Shown here: positions 7,765 through 16,156 of the stretch, one piece after another
Numbering within the stretch: the stretch's first letter is position 1
How the letters are laid out: every line of letters begins with the position of its first letter
NCBI GenBank assembly: GCA_011170325.1
Contig: DUEX01000009.1
Coordinates: 1-37,248, forward strand
Direction of reading: 5' to 3'
Origin: Dehalococcoidia bacterium
GTDB taxonomy: Bacteria; Chloroflexota; Dehalococcoidia; GIF9; UBA5629
Length of the DNA stretch: 37,248 nt
Made by a program: the position numbers and the translations under genes
The notes under the pieces: generated by a model
Database searches by the model: none
What the model was told of the DNA's origin: nothing
The model's input: the letters and a program-made list of their open reading frames with translations, nothing else

Positions 7765-8982
7765 CTATCGGGAAAGCGATGGTGTTTCCAACATGTAGTC
7801 ACCTTTATCACTAGCGAATATATCTTTAAGGGCTAAGGTACGTCCGGTTTGGATAGAGGTAAAACCATATTTTTTGCGGATACGGTCAACAGCTTTATCT
7901 AAATGTTCCATTCGTTGTGACATGGAATCAAGTAAATAGAGCTGCTTGCCATCACCAACCAAGTTCAATGCTTCAACGCCGAGGAGGCGCACCAGTTTCT
8001 GCTTTCGAGCCAGAGCTTGGTCAAGCAGCCGAGCGACTATAGCAAAGATAACCTCATCGGCATTGGTAGCTTCCTTCGAACTAAGACGACGAGTAATGGT
8101 TTCAAAATCAGCATACCTCAATTTTAAAGTTATACTTCTGGCTTGCTTGCTGTGTTGGCGTAGCTCAGCACCAACTCGCTCACAGAGATAGCGCAAAGTA
8201 GCTTGGAGAAGGCGACGGTCTAAGGTATCTTGGGCAAAAGTGGTCTCTCGGCTGATAGACTTAGCCTCACCTGGTGGCTCCACTCTTCGGTTATCTACAC
8301 CATTAGCGTAATGATGAATCATCATTCCAGCAGCACCAAAGCGACTCTTGACCAACCCAGGTGGCAAAGCTGCCAGTTGCCCAATACCAGTTATCCCCAT
8401 TACCCTCAATGCTTGCTCTGTTTTTCTACCAACGCCGGGCAGCCTGGCAACAGGCAGAGGTGCCAAGAAGCCCTTTTCTTGCCCTGGAGCCACCTCAACC
8501 AAGCCACCTGGCTTGCCTGAATCTGAAGCGATTTTAGCCACCACCTTACAACCGGCAATACCCACTGAAACAACCAGGTTAAGTTCCCTTTTGACACGTT
8601 CTTTTATATTTAAGGCTAGCTGGCGAGCGGAGCCATAAAGCTCACAGCCAGTAACGTCAAGATAAGCCTCATCCAGTCCCATCGGTTCTAAACAGGGAGA
8701 GAAATCAGCTAAAATCCTCATGAATCTGGCTGAGGCATTTCGATAGCGGGGAAAGCTACCCTGAAGGAAAATAGCCCGAGGGCAGAGACGATAAGCCTTG
8801 GCCAGCGGCATGCCAGCTCGAACACCAAAAGCACGGGCTTCATAGGAAGCTGAAGCTACTACACCACGACGGTCAGGTCGCCCACCAACTATCACTGGTT
8901 TGCTAAGAAGCTCCGGAACAAGTGCCTGTTCCACAGAAACAAAGAAGGCATCTAGGTCAATATGGAAAATACAACGAGTCAT
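7765..8982 (-). CDS. dinB: DNA polymerase IV (Y-family translesion polymerase)
   Basis: The 405-residue error-prone polymerase copies past damaged bases. The palm motif HIDLDAFF carries Asp9; SYEAR and GVRAGMPL form the fingers region; the second catalytic pair Asp104-Glu105 is in MGLDEAYLD. The thumb contains the HhH-like LPGVGRKTEQALR. Near residue 350, KQLYLLDS occupies the place where DinB proteins usually carry a QLxLF-like sliding-clamp motif, followed by the little-finger tail DKAVDRIRKKYGF. It is transcribed downstream of pyrF and DUF951 with a 21-bp gap. An SOS link is plausible since lexA is nearby, but no LexA box was identified. Confidence 0.95.
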   Translation of the reverse strand: MTRCIFHIDLDAFFVSVEQALVPELLSKPVIVGGRPDRRGVVASASYEARAFGVRAGMPLAKAYRLCPRAIFLQGSFPRYRNASARFMRILADFSPCLEPMGLDEAYLDVTGCELYGSARQLALNIKERVKRELNLVVSVGIAGCKVVAKIASDSGKPGGLVEVAPGQEKGFLAPLPVARLPGVGRKTEQALRVMGITGIGQLAALPPGLVKSRFGAAGMMIHHYANGVDNRRVEPPGEAKSISRETTFAQDTLDRRLLQATLRYLCERVGAELRQHSKQARSITLKLRYADFETITRRLSSKEATNADEVIFAIVARLLDQALARKQKLVRLLGVEALNLVGDGKQLYLLDSMSQRMEHLDKAVDRIRKKYGFTSIQTGRTLALKDIFASDKGDYMLETPSLSR

Positions 8983-9003
8983 AGTCCCCTGCCCCTACGT
9001 TCT

Positions 9004-9192
9004 CTATTGAGCATTCCTGGAAACCAAAGCTTTAACTCGGCGCTCAAAGATACCCCTGTCCAGAAGAACCTGCCTCTGGCATTTAAGGCACTTTACCCGA
9101 ATATCAGCACCCAGCCTGACCACCTGCCATTCATCACTACCACAGGGATGCTTCTTTCGTAAACGAACTACATCACCCAGCTTTATGTCCAT
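9004..9192 (-). CDS. DUF951 family small protein
   Basis: The 62-residue protein matches DUF951: DIKLGDVVRLRKKHPCGSDEW, then VVRLGADIRVKCLKCQRQVLL and an arginine-rich FERRVKAL tail. The conserved HPCG cysteine together with the CLKC pair suggests a small metal-binding beta-barrel that could bind nucleic acid; that function is an inference, since the family is uncharacterised. It lies 13 bp after pyrF and 21 bp before dinB on the same strand. Upstream of the ATG only a modest TAGGAA is visible. Confidence 0.9.
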   Translation of the reverse strand: MDIKLGDVVRLRKKHPCGSDEWQVVRLGADIRVKCLKCQRQVLLDRGIFERRVKALVSRNAQ

Positions 9193-9205
9193 CTTTATTC
9201 CTAAA

Positions 9206-10012
9206 TTAGCTACTAATTTGGCTAACTAAATAATTAATCTTATCTCGCAATTCCTGGGCACTGCGTCGGGCAGCTTCAGCAAAATCTGCCTCACAAGAGG
9301 CATAGAGGATTTGCCGTGATACAGCGATTATCGCTTTCTCCCCACGAGCATCAACTCCATACTTGACCGCCGAGGCTAAGTCGCCACCTTGAGCCCCGAT
9401 GCCCGGGATAAGCAGTAGCATTTCGGGGCATAATTGACGGATACACCTCAACTCTTCAGGATAGGTAGCCCCAACTACCAAACCGATGTTGCCATAGACA
9501 TTCCACTCCTTAGCTTTTCGAGCCACTGCCTCGTATAGAGGCATGCCTTGGTCACCAACTAGACTCTGGAAATCCATCGCCCCAGGATTAGATGTGCGGC
9601 ACAGGATAAAGACCCCCTTATCCTTATACTCTGTAAACGGCTCAACTGAGTCGAAACCAAGATAGGGGTTGACCGTAGCCGCATCAAATCCAAAGGTGAT
9701 AAAAAGTGCCTTAGTATAGGCTTTGGCCGTGTTGCCGATGTCACCCCGCTTGCCATCGCCGATTATCGGGATATGAGCAGGTATATGTTCAACGGTCCTC
9801 TGTAAAAGGTTGAAACCATCAACACCCAGAGCTTCATAGAAAGCCAAGTTAGGCTTATAAGCACAAACCAAGTCAGCAGTAGCATCAACGATAGCCTTAT
9901 TAAACTCCAGAAAGCTTGTTTCGGGCATCAACCCTGGGTCAGGGTCAAGCCCAATACACAGCCGACTATTATTTCGCCTAGCGGCCTTAAGCAACTTATC
10001 AATAAATTTCAT
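9206..10012 (-). CDS. pyrF: Orotidine 5'-phosphate decarboxylase, PyrF type 2
   Basis: This enzyme makes UMP from orotidine monophosphate, the last step of de novo pyrimidine synthesis. The 268-residue protein has the longer form of the family: LCIGLDPDPGLMP near the N-terminus, CAYKPNLAFYEALG, the catalytic DGKRGDIGNTAKAY (Lys88 region), VNPYLGFDSVEPF, the glycine loop IGLVVGATYPEEL, and the phosphate-binding LLIPGIGAQGGDL. No other pyrimidine gene is in the window. It heads the pyrF-DUF951-dinB unit on the minus strand. Confidence 0.95.
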   Translation of the reverse strand: MKFIDKLLKAARRNNSRLCIGLDPDPGLMPETSFLEFNKAIVDATADLVCAYKPNLAFYEALGVDGFNLLQRTVEHIPAHIPIIGDGKRGDIGNTAKAYTKALFITFGFDAATVNPYLGFDSVEPFTEYKDKGVFILCRTSNPGAMDFQSLVGDQGMPLYEAVARKAKEWNVYGNIGLVVGATYPEELRCIRQLCPEMLLLIPGIGAQGGDLASAVKYGVDARGEKAIIAVSRQILYASCEADFAEAARRSAQELRDKINYLVSQISS

Positions 10013-10124
10013 ATATTCCTTAAAGCTGAATTATAACTTAAGAAGGCAAAGTATCCAAGCTTTGATAGAAATCACAAAAACATGTATATCAAGTTTTGCG
10101 AAGCAAAAACACTGTGCGCCAATT

Positions 10125-11432
10125 TCAAGGCTCGACGGTGAGAATACCCAATGCCTGACTCAGCGCCTTTGCCTGTCTCATATGATTGCCATAGACCACA
10201 GCATGGTGGTTTCCGAGAGTGCACTGGACAAACTTCCGCACATCGCTCACCCTGACTGAGATGGTTGTTCTACAAGCTGTCGTATCTCGGCAATCGACCA
10301 GCTCTCCTCGAAGAACCACAATCTTGTCCAAGTTCCTGGCTAAGCGAGCAATAGTCACCTCCTGCCCGGTGTCCAGCTCCACGTGCGCGGTAACCCCGTG
10401 ACTTCCGTGGTAATTCCTCAAGGTGTAGCACCTAGGCGGCTGGCTAAAGCCTGCCATTCTAGTAGGTACGACACAGTGAGAGACCATAAGGATATTGCTT
10501 TCCGGGTCTGCCAAAACAATGTTTCCCATAAAGGCTGGTCCATCAGCTAGATAGCCTAGCAGCATCATTGTCAACAGTGCACTGACATCGCTCTCGCAAG
10601 CAGCATGGATCCCTTCATCGCGAAGCCTAGACATGGCATAGCAGGGAGGCGGAGCCTTCAAAGAATTCATTAGCTCAAGACAGTTGATGGCCATGGCATT
10701 TGCCTTCCTCTGTTCCAGCATGTTGCCTAAGGCCAGAAATAGCCGAGCAGCATCGACGACCTCAGTCATGCTAGGTTCAACAACCTCCTTGGCTTCTTGC
10801 AGCCAGCGCTCAGCTACAGTCTGCGCCTTCCCTTTGTCGACCATCGGCATTTCGGCCACCAATTCCCTAAGCTCCACAGGGCTAAACTCGACGCCCAGCT
10901 TCTCCCTGGCTAGCTCTAGGTCTGGTAGATGATGCCATCGAGAAAATAGGGGGGGAGGAAATCCAAACAGGGCTATCCGTGCCTTCTGCAGCTTCTTCTT
11001 CACATCCAGCAGTTGAATCTCTTCCTCAATGTCTCGGAAATCGAGGGCTATGGTTATGCCAGTCCGGCCGTGTCTCTCGACACCGAAGGCATACAGAGCT
11101 AGCATGGGTGTGTGTTGACCGCTGAATGCCACTATCGGCAGCCCCCACTTGAAAAGGGGTTGCAAGGGCATCGCTCCAATGAGATAGACAAGCAGAGCGT
11201 CAGCTTCAAGCGCCTCCCTCTTCGCCTCCACAAGGTCGTTTTCATTTCGCACCAAGGTGTCTTCAAGCAAGGCGGCATTGCATTGAAGCTCCTCCCTCAG
11301 CTCCTTACTTAATTGTGCTATCTTGAGTGCTAGAGCATCTCCGTCAGCGACTGTCTCCGCCGCTCCGTCTGATCGATAGAACCAGCCCCCGTGCCTACCT
11401 AAGACAATGACGGGTTTGACCTTGATCTCCAT
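10125..11432 (-). CDS. L-fucose/L-arabinose isomerase-like protein
   Basis: The 435-residue protein resembles the COG2407 group of sugar isomerase-like proteins. The C-terminal half holds the recognisable part: AACESDVSALLTMMLLGYLADGP (about 278-299, with Glu280 and Asp282 as likely metal ligands), GNIVLADPESN, VSHCVVPTRM (His319), and GNHHAVVYGNHMRQ near the end. The N-terminal half is a Rossmann-like region with LLVYLIGAMPLQP. True FucI or AraA enzymes use similar residues to isomerise aldoses to ketoses. This protein is divergent and no sugar kinase or transporter is adjacent, so the substrate is unknown. AGAAGGACAC precedes the ATG at 11432. It diverges from the nitrilase gene. Confidence 0.65.
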   Translation of the reverse strand: MEIKVKPVIVLGRHGGWFYRSDGAAETVADGDALALKIAQLSKELREELQCNAALLEDTLVRNENDLVEAKREALEADALLVYLIGAMPLQPLFKWGLPIVAFSGQHTPMLALYAFGVERHGRTGITIALDFRDIEEEIQLLDVKKKLQKARIALFGFPPPLFSRWHHLPDLELAREKLGVEFSPVELRELVAEMPMVDKGKAQTVAERWLQEAKEVVEPSMTEVVDAARLFLALGNMLEQRKANAMAINCLELMNSLKAPPPCYAMSRLRDEGIHAACESDVSALLTMMLLGYLADGPAFMGNIVLADPESNILMVSHCVVPTRMAGFSQPPRCYTLRNYHGSHGVTAHVELDTGQEVTIARLARNLDKIVVLRGELVDCRDTTACRTTISVRVSDVRKFVQCTLGNHHAVVYGNHMRQAKALSQALGILTVEP

Positions 11433-11616
11433 GATGTGTCCTTCTACTCATGGTCAGGTTGTCACAGTGTCTAGCGCTAGCCTCGAGTTTGCCTTGTGTG
11501 TAGTACCTGCATTCAATGTCACATTAATATGTTCTGCCAAGGAAAACTCCACAGGCATTATAGCACAGGAGATGTTTTGTTACCTCTTGACATATTTACT
11601 TGGGTGTAGCTCCACA

Positions 11617-11645
11617 TTGACGAAGCTTGCCTCGCCATTTATACT
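11617..11645 (+). promoter_or_regulatory. Predicted promoter of the nitrilase gene, flanked by a dyad
   Basis: TTGACG (11617-11622) and TATACT (11640-11645) are spaced by 17 bp, giving a good sigma70-type promoter about 70 nt ahead of the GTG start. TGCCTCG (11628-11634) and its inverted copy CGAGGCA (11655-11661) straddle the -10 box and the likely start point, as an operator would. Confidence 0.55.
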
Positions 11646-11722
11646 GTAGATTGTCGAGGCAGTAGACTTGCGAGCCCAGCAAAAAGTTGATGCAGGGACT
11701 CTTAACCGAGTGAAGGAACGAC

Positions 11723-12742
11723 GTGACCCATCTTAAGAAGCGTGGAGAAAAGGCTAGCCTGCACAGTCCGGTCACAGGAGAGGCACTCCCGAGATATAAG
11801 GTGGCCGCTGTTCAAGCAGCCCCCGCCTTTCTGGACAAAGAATCCACTGTAGACAAGGCCTGTCAGCTCATTGAGGAGGCAGCCTCCCAAGGGGCAGCCC
11901 TGGTGGTCTTTCCTGAAACTTGGGTGCCTGGCTACCCTGTCTGGACCAATGCCGTGTCACGCTGGAACTACCCTCCGGCAAAGAAGGTCTATGGCCGCCT
12001 GTACAAAAACGCGGTGGATATCCCCGGACCGGTGACCGAGCGCCTCGGCAAGGCCACTAGAAAGGCCGGTGTCTTCCTCGCCATGGGCGTACACGAGCGC
12101 ACCCAGAGTGGAACCCTCTACAACACTATTCTCTTCATCGGGAGAGATGGGCAGCTCCTGGGCAAGCACAGGAAGCTTGTTCCCACCTACCACGAGCGTA
12201 TGGTCTGGGCACACGGGGATGCCTCAACCCTTAATGTCTTTGACACTGAGATAGGCCGCCTGGGCGGTCTTGTATGCTGGGAGCACTGGATGCCCTTGGC
12301 CCGCTACGCCCTCTACACTCAGGGGGAGCAGGTGCATGTTTCCCTCTGGCCCACTGCAGGCGAGACCCACCTCCTTGCTTGCCGCCATATGGCCTTTGAA
12401 GGACGACTCTTTGTCATCGTCTCCTGTAACTACCTCACTAAGGCAATGCTCCCTGCCGACTTCGAGCTTATGAATGAGATGGAAAGCTTCCCCGAGGTGC
12501 TCTCCAAGGGCGGCAGCGCCATCATAAGTCCCGACGCCACATACTTGGCAGGTCCTGTCTATGACCACGAGACCATCCTCTACGCCGATATCGAGTTGGA
12601 GCAGACCATCGAGGAAAAGCAGGCTCTAGATGTGGTGGGCCATTACGCCCGCCCCGAGGTGTTCACACTGCATATCAACCGCAGGGAGATGAACCCCGCA
12701 GCTTTTTATGAGAGCCAGGAGGATAACGACCAAGGCAAATAA
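11723..12742 (+). CDS. Nitrilase family enzyme, CWE type
   Basis: The 339-residue member of the nitrilase branch of the carbon-nitrogen hydrolases hydrolyses nitriles to carboxylic acids and ammonia. The catalytic set is visible: Glu65 in VVFPETWVPGYPVW, Lys151 in HRKLVPTYHERMVWAHGD (with the extra Glu158), and Cys185 in GLVCWEHW. The CWE signature separates true nitrilases from amidases. It starts with GTG at 11723 behind GAAGGAACG; the first 22 residues precede the usual YKVAAVQAAP start of the fold, so a somewhat later start cannot be excluded. The coding sequence looks richer in G and C than its neighbours, which may reflect acquisition. Cyanide hydratase or arylacetonitrilase specificity cannot be separated by eye. 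Confidence 0.9.
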   Translation: MTHLKKRGEKASLHSPVTGEALPRYKVAAVQAAPAFLDKESTVDKACQLIEEAASQGAALVVFPETWVPGYPVWTNAVSRWNYPPAKKVYGRLYKNAVDIPGPVTERLGKATRKAGVFLAMGVHERTQSGTLYNTILFIGRDGQLLGKHRKLVPTYHERMVWAHGDASTLNVFDTEIGRLGGLVCWEHWMPLARYALYTQGEQVHVSLWPTAGETHLLACRHMAFEGRLFVIVSCNYLTKAMLPADFELMNEMESFPEVLSKGGSAIISPDATYLAGPVYDHETILYADIELEQTIEEKQALDVVGHYARPEVFTLHINRREMNPAAFYESQEDNDQGK

Positions 12743-12889
12743 GCAGCGCCCAACAGCTCCACTACCAAAAAATGAGTCTGATGCTCTATATGGCCTTGCT
12801 CCGCTTTCCGTTGGTTACATCAATCAGCGTGTCTTCATCCTTAGGTCGCCGAACTAGGTGCCTGAGAGGCACACGAAGGAGGAAAACTT

Positions 12890-14023
12890 ATGGACTTCCG
12901 ATTTACCGAAGAACAGGAGATGTTGAGAGATAAAGTGAGGAGGTTTGCTGAAGAGAAGCTTGCTCCTATTGCCGCTGAAGTTGACGAACTTGACGAGGTC
13001 TCCTGGGAGGTCGCCAGATTGCTGGGAGAGCAGGAGCTATTCCGTTTGATTACTCCGGAGGGATACGGTGGCGTCGGTTTGAAAGCAGTGCCTATTTGCA
13101 TTGCAAGAGAGGAGCTAAGCAGGATATCCATTCACGCAGATTTACTCCTCGCCGAGACAGGCTTATGTGCTTATCCCATCAGCACCTATGGCACGGAAGC
13201 GCAAAAGCAGAGGTACCTACCTCCATTTGCAAAGGCGGAGAAACTAGGCTGCTTTGCCCTTACTGAGCCAGAGGCTGGTTCAGATATTGCCAGCCTTCAA
13301 ACAACCGCCGTCCTAGACGGCGACTCCTATGTTATTAATGGGAGTAAATGTTTTGCCTCTGTTGGCCCTTTCGCTCAAACCTATGTCACCTTTGCCAAGA
13401 CAGACCAAACTCAAGGAAGCAGAGGGATTTCAGCTTTTGTCGTCGAGAAGGGAACCCCTGGCTTTGACGGTAAACAGATGAAGCTAATGGGACCTCACCC
13501 CATAGCAGAGCTAACCTTCACCGCTTGTCGGCTCCCAAAGGAAAACTTACTCGGCGAGCTTGGTCGAGGAATGAGTGTAGCTTTAAGTACCCTGAACCTC
13601 TTCCGAATGAGTGTAGGGGCAGCAGCAGTTGGGGTCGCCCAAAGGGCCTATGAGGAGGCTATCAGCTATTCCAAGAGGCGAGTTGCCTTTGGGCAGGCAC
13701 TTGCTGAGTTCCAGGCTACGCAGTTCAAGCTGGCAGACATGGTAACTGACATCGATGCCGCCAGGCTATTGGTCTACCGAGCAGCCTGGCTAAAGGACGA
13801 GCTACCAGAGAAGATGACCAATGAGGCCTCTATGGCTAAACTATTCGCCACAGAAATGGCTTGGCGGGTCGTTGACCAGGCAGTTCAGCTTCATGGAGGC
13901 TACGGTGTGGTCAAAGGAATGCCTGTTGAGCGCCTCTATCGGGTAATCAGACAACTTAGGGTATATGAAGGCACCTCGGAAATACAGAAGATAATCATTG
14001 CCCGCCAGATTCTGAGGGATTAG
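12890..14023 (+). CDS. Acyl-CoA dehydrogenase
   Basis: The 377-residue FAD flavoenzyme introduces the alpha-beta double bond into acyl-CoA and passes electrons to an electron-transfer flavoprotein. Visible parts are the N-terminal helical domain (DFRFTEEQEMLRDKVRRFAEE), the middle beta domain with CFALTEPEAGSDIASLQT, and the C-terminal helical domain with SYSKRRVAFGQALAEFQ, QLHGGYGVVKGMPVERLYR and the catalytic base Glu360 in RVYEGTSEIQ. The Glu sits at the medium- or short-chain type position. A strong GAAGGAGG precedes the ATG, right after a small hairpin (12858-12872). No ETF or other beta-oxidation gene is adjacent; the nitrilase is 147 bp upstream. The physiological substrate is unknown. 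Confidence 0.95.
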   Translation: MDFRFTEEQEMLRDKVRRFAEEKLAPIAAEVDELDEVSWEVARLLGEQELFRLITPEGYGGVGLKAVPICIAREELSRISIHADLLLAETGLCAYPISTYGTEAQKQRYLPPFAKAEKLGCFALTEPEAGSDIASLQTTAVLDGDSYVINGSKCFASVGPFAQTYVTFAKTDQTQGSRGISAFVVEKGTPGFDGKQMKLMGPHPIAELTFTACRLPKENLLGELGRGMSVALSTLNLFRMSVGAAAVGVAQRAYEEAISYSKRRVAFGQALAEFQATQFKLADMVTDIDAARLLVYRAAWLKDELPEKMTNEASMAKLFATEMAWRVVDQAVQLHGGYGVVKGMPVERLYRVIRQLRVYEGTSEIQKIIIARQILRD

Positions 14024-14106
14024 GAAAGGAGCTGAAGAAATGATTATCAACTCCCACACTAATGTGATGTCGCTCGGCATGGCTTGGATGGGCTAAACAA
14101 AAGCCT

Positions 14107-14128
14107 GGGGGCACCATATGGTGCCCCC
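14107..14128. terminator. Bidirectional terminator, 22-bp perfect palindrome
   Basis: A perfect palindrome (9-bp GC-rich stem, GGGGGCACC, with an ATAT loop) lies between the convergent acyl-CoA dehydrogenase and surface-protein genes. On the plus strand it is followed by AACTTCTAGTTTT and on the minus strand by AGGCTTTTGTTT, so it can serve both genes. Confidence 0.75.
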
Positions 14129-14152
14129 AACTTCTAGTTTTATGGCAACCTG

Positions 14153-15853
14153 TTATCGGGCAAAGCGGCGAACCAGAACTACCATGCCGGCAATAAAGAG
14201 AATGCCAATGATTATGATGGCAATTAAGGTGCCGGCGCCTGTAGAGCCGATGATACCGCCAGCCCCAAGGATGGTGAAACTGGCTTGCTTGCCATCGATA
14301 GCCACACTATAGCTCCCCGGCTCAGCCCTGTAGACAGTGAACCTCACCGGATAGGCAGTCCCAGGGCCAACGCTGACCGTCCTGGTCTTTTCTACCTGCC
14401 CGTTTATCTTTAGGACGACACTGTAATTGCCGGCCTCATCACCGTCGTTGACCACGTTGGCCGAGATGGTCACCGGCTGACCAGCTTGCGCCTGCTCTGG
14501 GGTAACATCCAGATACTTTACCGACAGCCTGGCTGGGCTAAGCATAGGCATAGGTGGTGACGAGGACCCTGCCGTCCCTGGGGCTACTGCCGCTGCCGGC
14601 CCGCCCGGGTCAACAATCGTGCCATTGGCAACTCCATCGGCATCCCCCAGGCCGCCGTCGGTGATGGTGAGGGTCAACACGTTGTCCCCATCGTTATCGC
14701 CTACGAGCGACGTCACATTGACCCAGGTGCCTCCCTGGCATTTCCAGAATTGGCTGCCCGCGGCCACCGGTGAGGGAAATGTGATGGTCACGGTTACAGT
14801 CGAACCAATGTTGATCCCGGTGATAGTGAACGAAAACAGCCCGTGGGGAAAACTAACCCCCGCCGGTTTACCAGTGGTTGTCAATGTCGCTTCGGCTACT
14901 GCGTTCACATTAGTTATCCTACCCTGGCTGGTGGTAATCGAGACTGTACCAGTTCCGGTAGCCGATGCCGTGGTTCCTGTGGCTGTGCCTATCGGATTAA
15001 TGGTCTGCTGCTGGTTGTCCTGGGTCAGCACTGCCCCAGCATCGGTCACCGTTACGGTAGGAGTCCCCGCTTTCTCATCGTAGTAGTCAAAGGTGCCTTG
15101 GCTCGCCCCACCGGGAATGTTGATGGAGGTTATCACGGTTTGAGTGCCAGTTGTGTAGAAGTGATGAACCCCTCCTGAATTGCTGGCCAGGTTAACCGTA
15201 TAGGCACCAGCCGCCTGCGGATTGCCATATTGGTCCTGAACCTCAACGGTAATGGTCCCCTGCGTCCCCGCATTCTGGTTCAGAGCAGCGCTTACAATCT
15301 TAAGCTTATTGGCAGCCGCTACGGCAAATACGACGTTATTAATCGTGCCCGTGTCACCTACTGAGGTAGCTACCGAAAAGGCCCCGGTTGTAGTGGCTAC
15401 GGTGGGGTGCCTGATTTCATTCCCACCAGCGGTGCCAGACGTGGCGATGGTTACATTCCCAAGACCGTTGGGGGATAGCGAACCAGCGGCAACAGTAAAG
15501 GTGATTGTTCTAGCCGCCGGATTAAAGCCGATTGCCGATGGCGCTGCTGTGCCGCCACCAACTTGATGTATAGTAAAATCTGAGGCAACGATGTTGGCCA
15601 GTGTTGTACCATTAGGGAATGTTAAGGTTATGGTGCTGCCTGCCGTTATGTTTGCGGTCGGGGTGAAAGTAACGACATTGGTCGAAACAGGCACATAAGT
15701 TCCTACCACAGAGCCGGAAGGGTGATAGGTTATAGCGCCGCTAATATTTGCAGCCGCCACTGGACTTGCCGGCACTATCGCCGCCCCCAGCGCCACCACC
15801 AAAACCAAGACCATCAATACTGAGACGAATTTCCATTCTTCTAATCTTGCCAT
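14153..15853 (-). CDS. Secreted, membrane-anchored surface protein with Ig-like and choice-of-anchor-U-like domains
   Basis: The 566-residue protein has an N-terminal signal peptide (about 1-35, ending VAAA). Three extracytoplasmic parts follow: a beta-rich domain (about 37-180) of the S-layer/adhesin type; an Ig-like domain with VEVQDQYGNPQAAGAYTV (about 183-272); and a choice-of-anchor-U-like segment (about 333-420) ending in TITDGGLGDADGVANG and DPGG. After a Pro/Ser linker comes a CARDB-like domain (about 442-528) with VNDGDEAGNYSVVLKING, then a C-terminal membrane helix (about 540-560) and the basic tail VRRFAR, so it stays in the membrane facing outward. Ser, Thr, Ala and Gly dominate and Cys is nearly absent (one, near 372). 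It has its own promoter and a long leader. A role in cell-surface structure or adhesion is an inference. Confidence 0.8.
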   Translation of the reverse strand: MARLEEWKFVSVLMVLVLVVALGAAIVPASPVAAANISGAITYHPSGSVVGTYVPVSTNVVTFTPTANITAGSTITLTFPNGTTLANIVASDFTIHQVGGGTAAPSAIGFNPAARTITFTVAAGSLSPNGLGNVTIATSGTAGGNEIRHPTVATTTGAFSVATSVGDTGTINNVVFAVAAANKLKIVSAALNQNAGTQGTITVEVQDQYGNPQAAGAYTVNLASNSGGVHHFYTTGTQTVITSINIPGGASQGTFDYYDEKAGTPTVTVTDAGAVLTQDNQQQTINPIGTATGTTASATGTGTVSITTSQGRITNVNAVAEATLTTTGKPAGVSFPHGLFSFTITGINIGSTVTVTITFPSPVAAGSQFWKCQGGTWVNVTSLVGDNDGDNVLTLTITDGGLGDADGVANGTIVDPGGPAAAVAPGTAGSSSPPMPMLSPARLSVKYLDVTPEQAQAGQPVTISANVVNDGDEAGNYSVVLKINGQVEKTRTVSVGPGTAYPVRFTVYRAEPGSYSVAIDGKQASFTILGAGGIIGSTGAGTLIAIIIIGILFIAGMVVLVRRFAR

Positions 15854-15940
15854 TTTTAACCTCGCTTCGGACTTGCTGCCATTTTGTTAAGTCAAGCCCT
15901 CGATTTGACACGTAGCACTCAATTTACCATCCAATAAAGC

Positions 15941-15969
15941 AATGGCCTCTTTTCTTTAAAGAGGCCATT
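15941..15969 (-). promoter_or_regulatory. 12-bp-stem hairpin in the surface-protein mRNA leader
   Basis: AATGGCCTCTTT and its inverted copy AAAGAGGCCATT surround a 5-base loop, about 90 bases before the start codon of the surface gene. In the transcript the hairpin is followed by GCTTTATTGG, a poor U-tract, so mRNA stabilisation or regulated attenuation are both possible. Confidence 0.5.
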
Positions 15970-16017
15970 TAAGCCGGCACTTCTTTCGCCTTCGCCAAGT
16001 CCCAGACCTTCAATTAT

Positions 16018-16070
16018 GACATATATATGTCCCATTACCCCCATTGTACCTCTAATATCTCATTTGTCAA
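16018..16070 (-). promoter_or_regulatory. Predicted promoter of the surface-protein gene with a 14-bp palindrome at the start site
   Basis: On the minus strand TTGACA (16070-16065) is followed after 16 bp by TACAAT (16048-16043). The perfect palindrome GACATATATATGTC (16018-16031) lies just downstream, around +5 to +18, where a repressor could block transcription. The leader would be about 180 nt. Confidence 0.6.
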
Positions 16071-16156
16071 TACCTTGAACTCGTCCATTACCCCGTTGAC
16101 ACATCCTTCTACAGCTATTAAGTGGAGCTACATGTTGCTATTTGGCTGGTGATATA

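Noticed and set aside
10094-10108. TTTTGC-GAA-GCAAAA hairpin after the isomerase-like gene
   Set aside because: The stem is only six weak pairs and lacks a proper T-run, so it is not reported as a terminator.
12224-12568. Minus-strand 114-codon frame inside the nitrilase gene
   Set aside because: Shadow of a GC-rich coding strand; the plus-strand frame has all catalytic residues.
14619-15083. Plus-strand 154-codon frame inside the surface-protein gene
   Set aside because: Shadow frame produced by the Thr/Gly/Val-rich coding sequence of the minus strand, with no ribosome-binding site.
16096-16121. TTGACA plus TATTAA as a folC promoter
   Set aside because: The spacing is only 14 bp, too short for a normal sigma70 promoter; the TTGACA alone is not enough.
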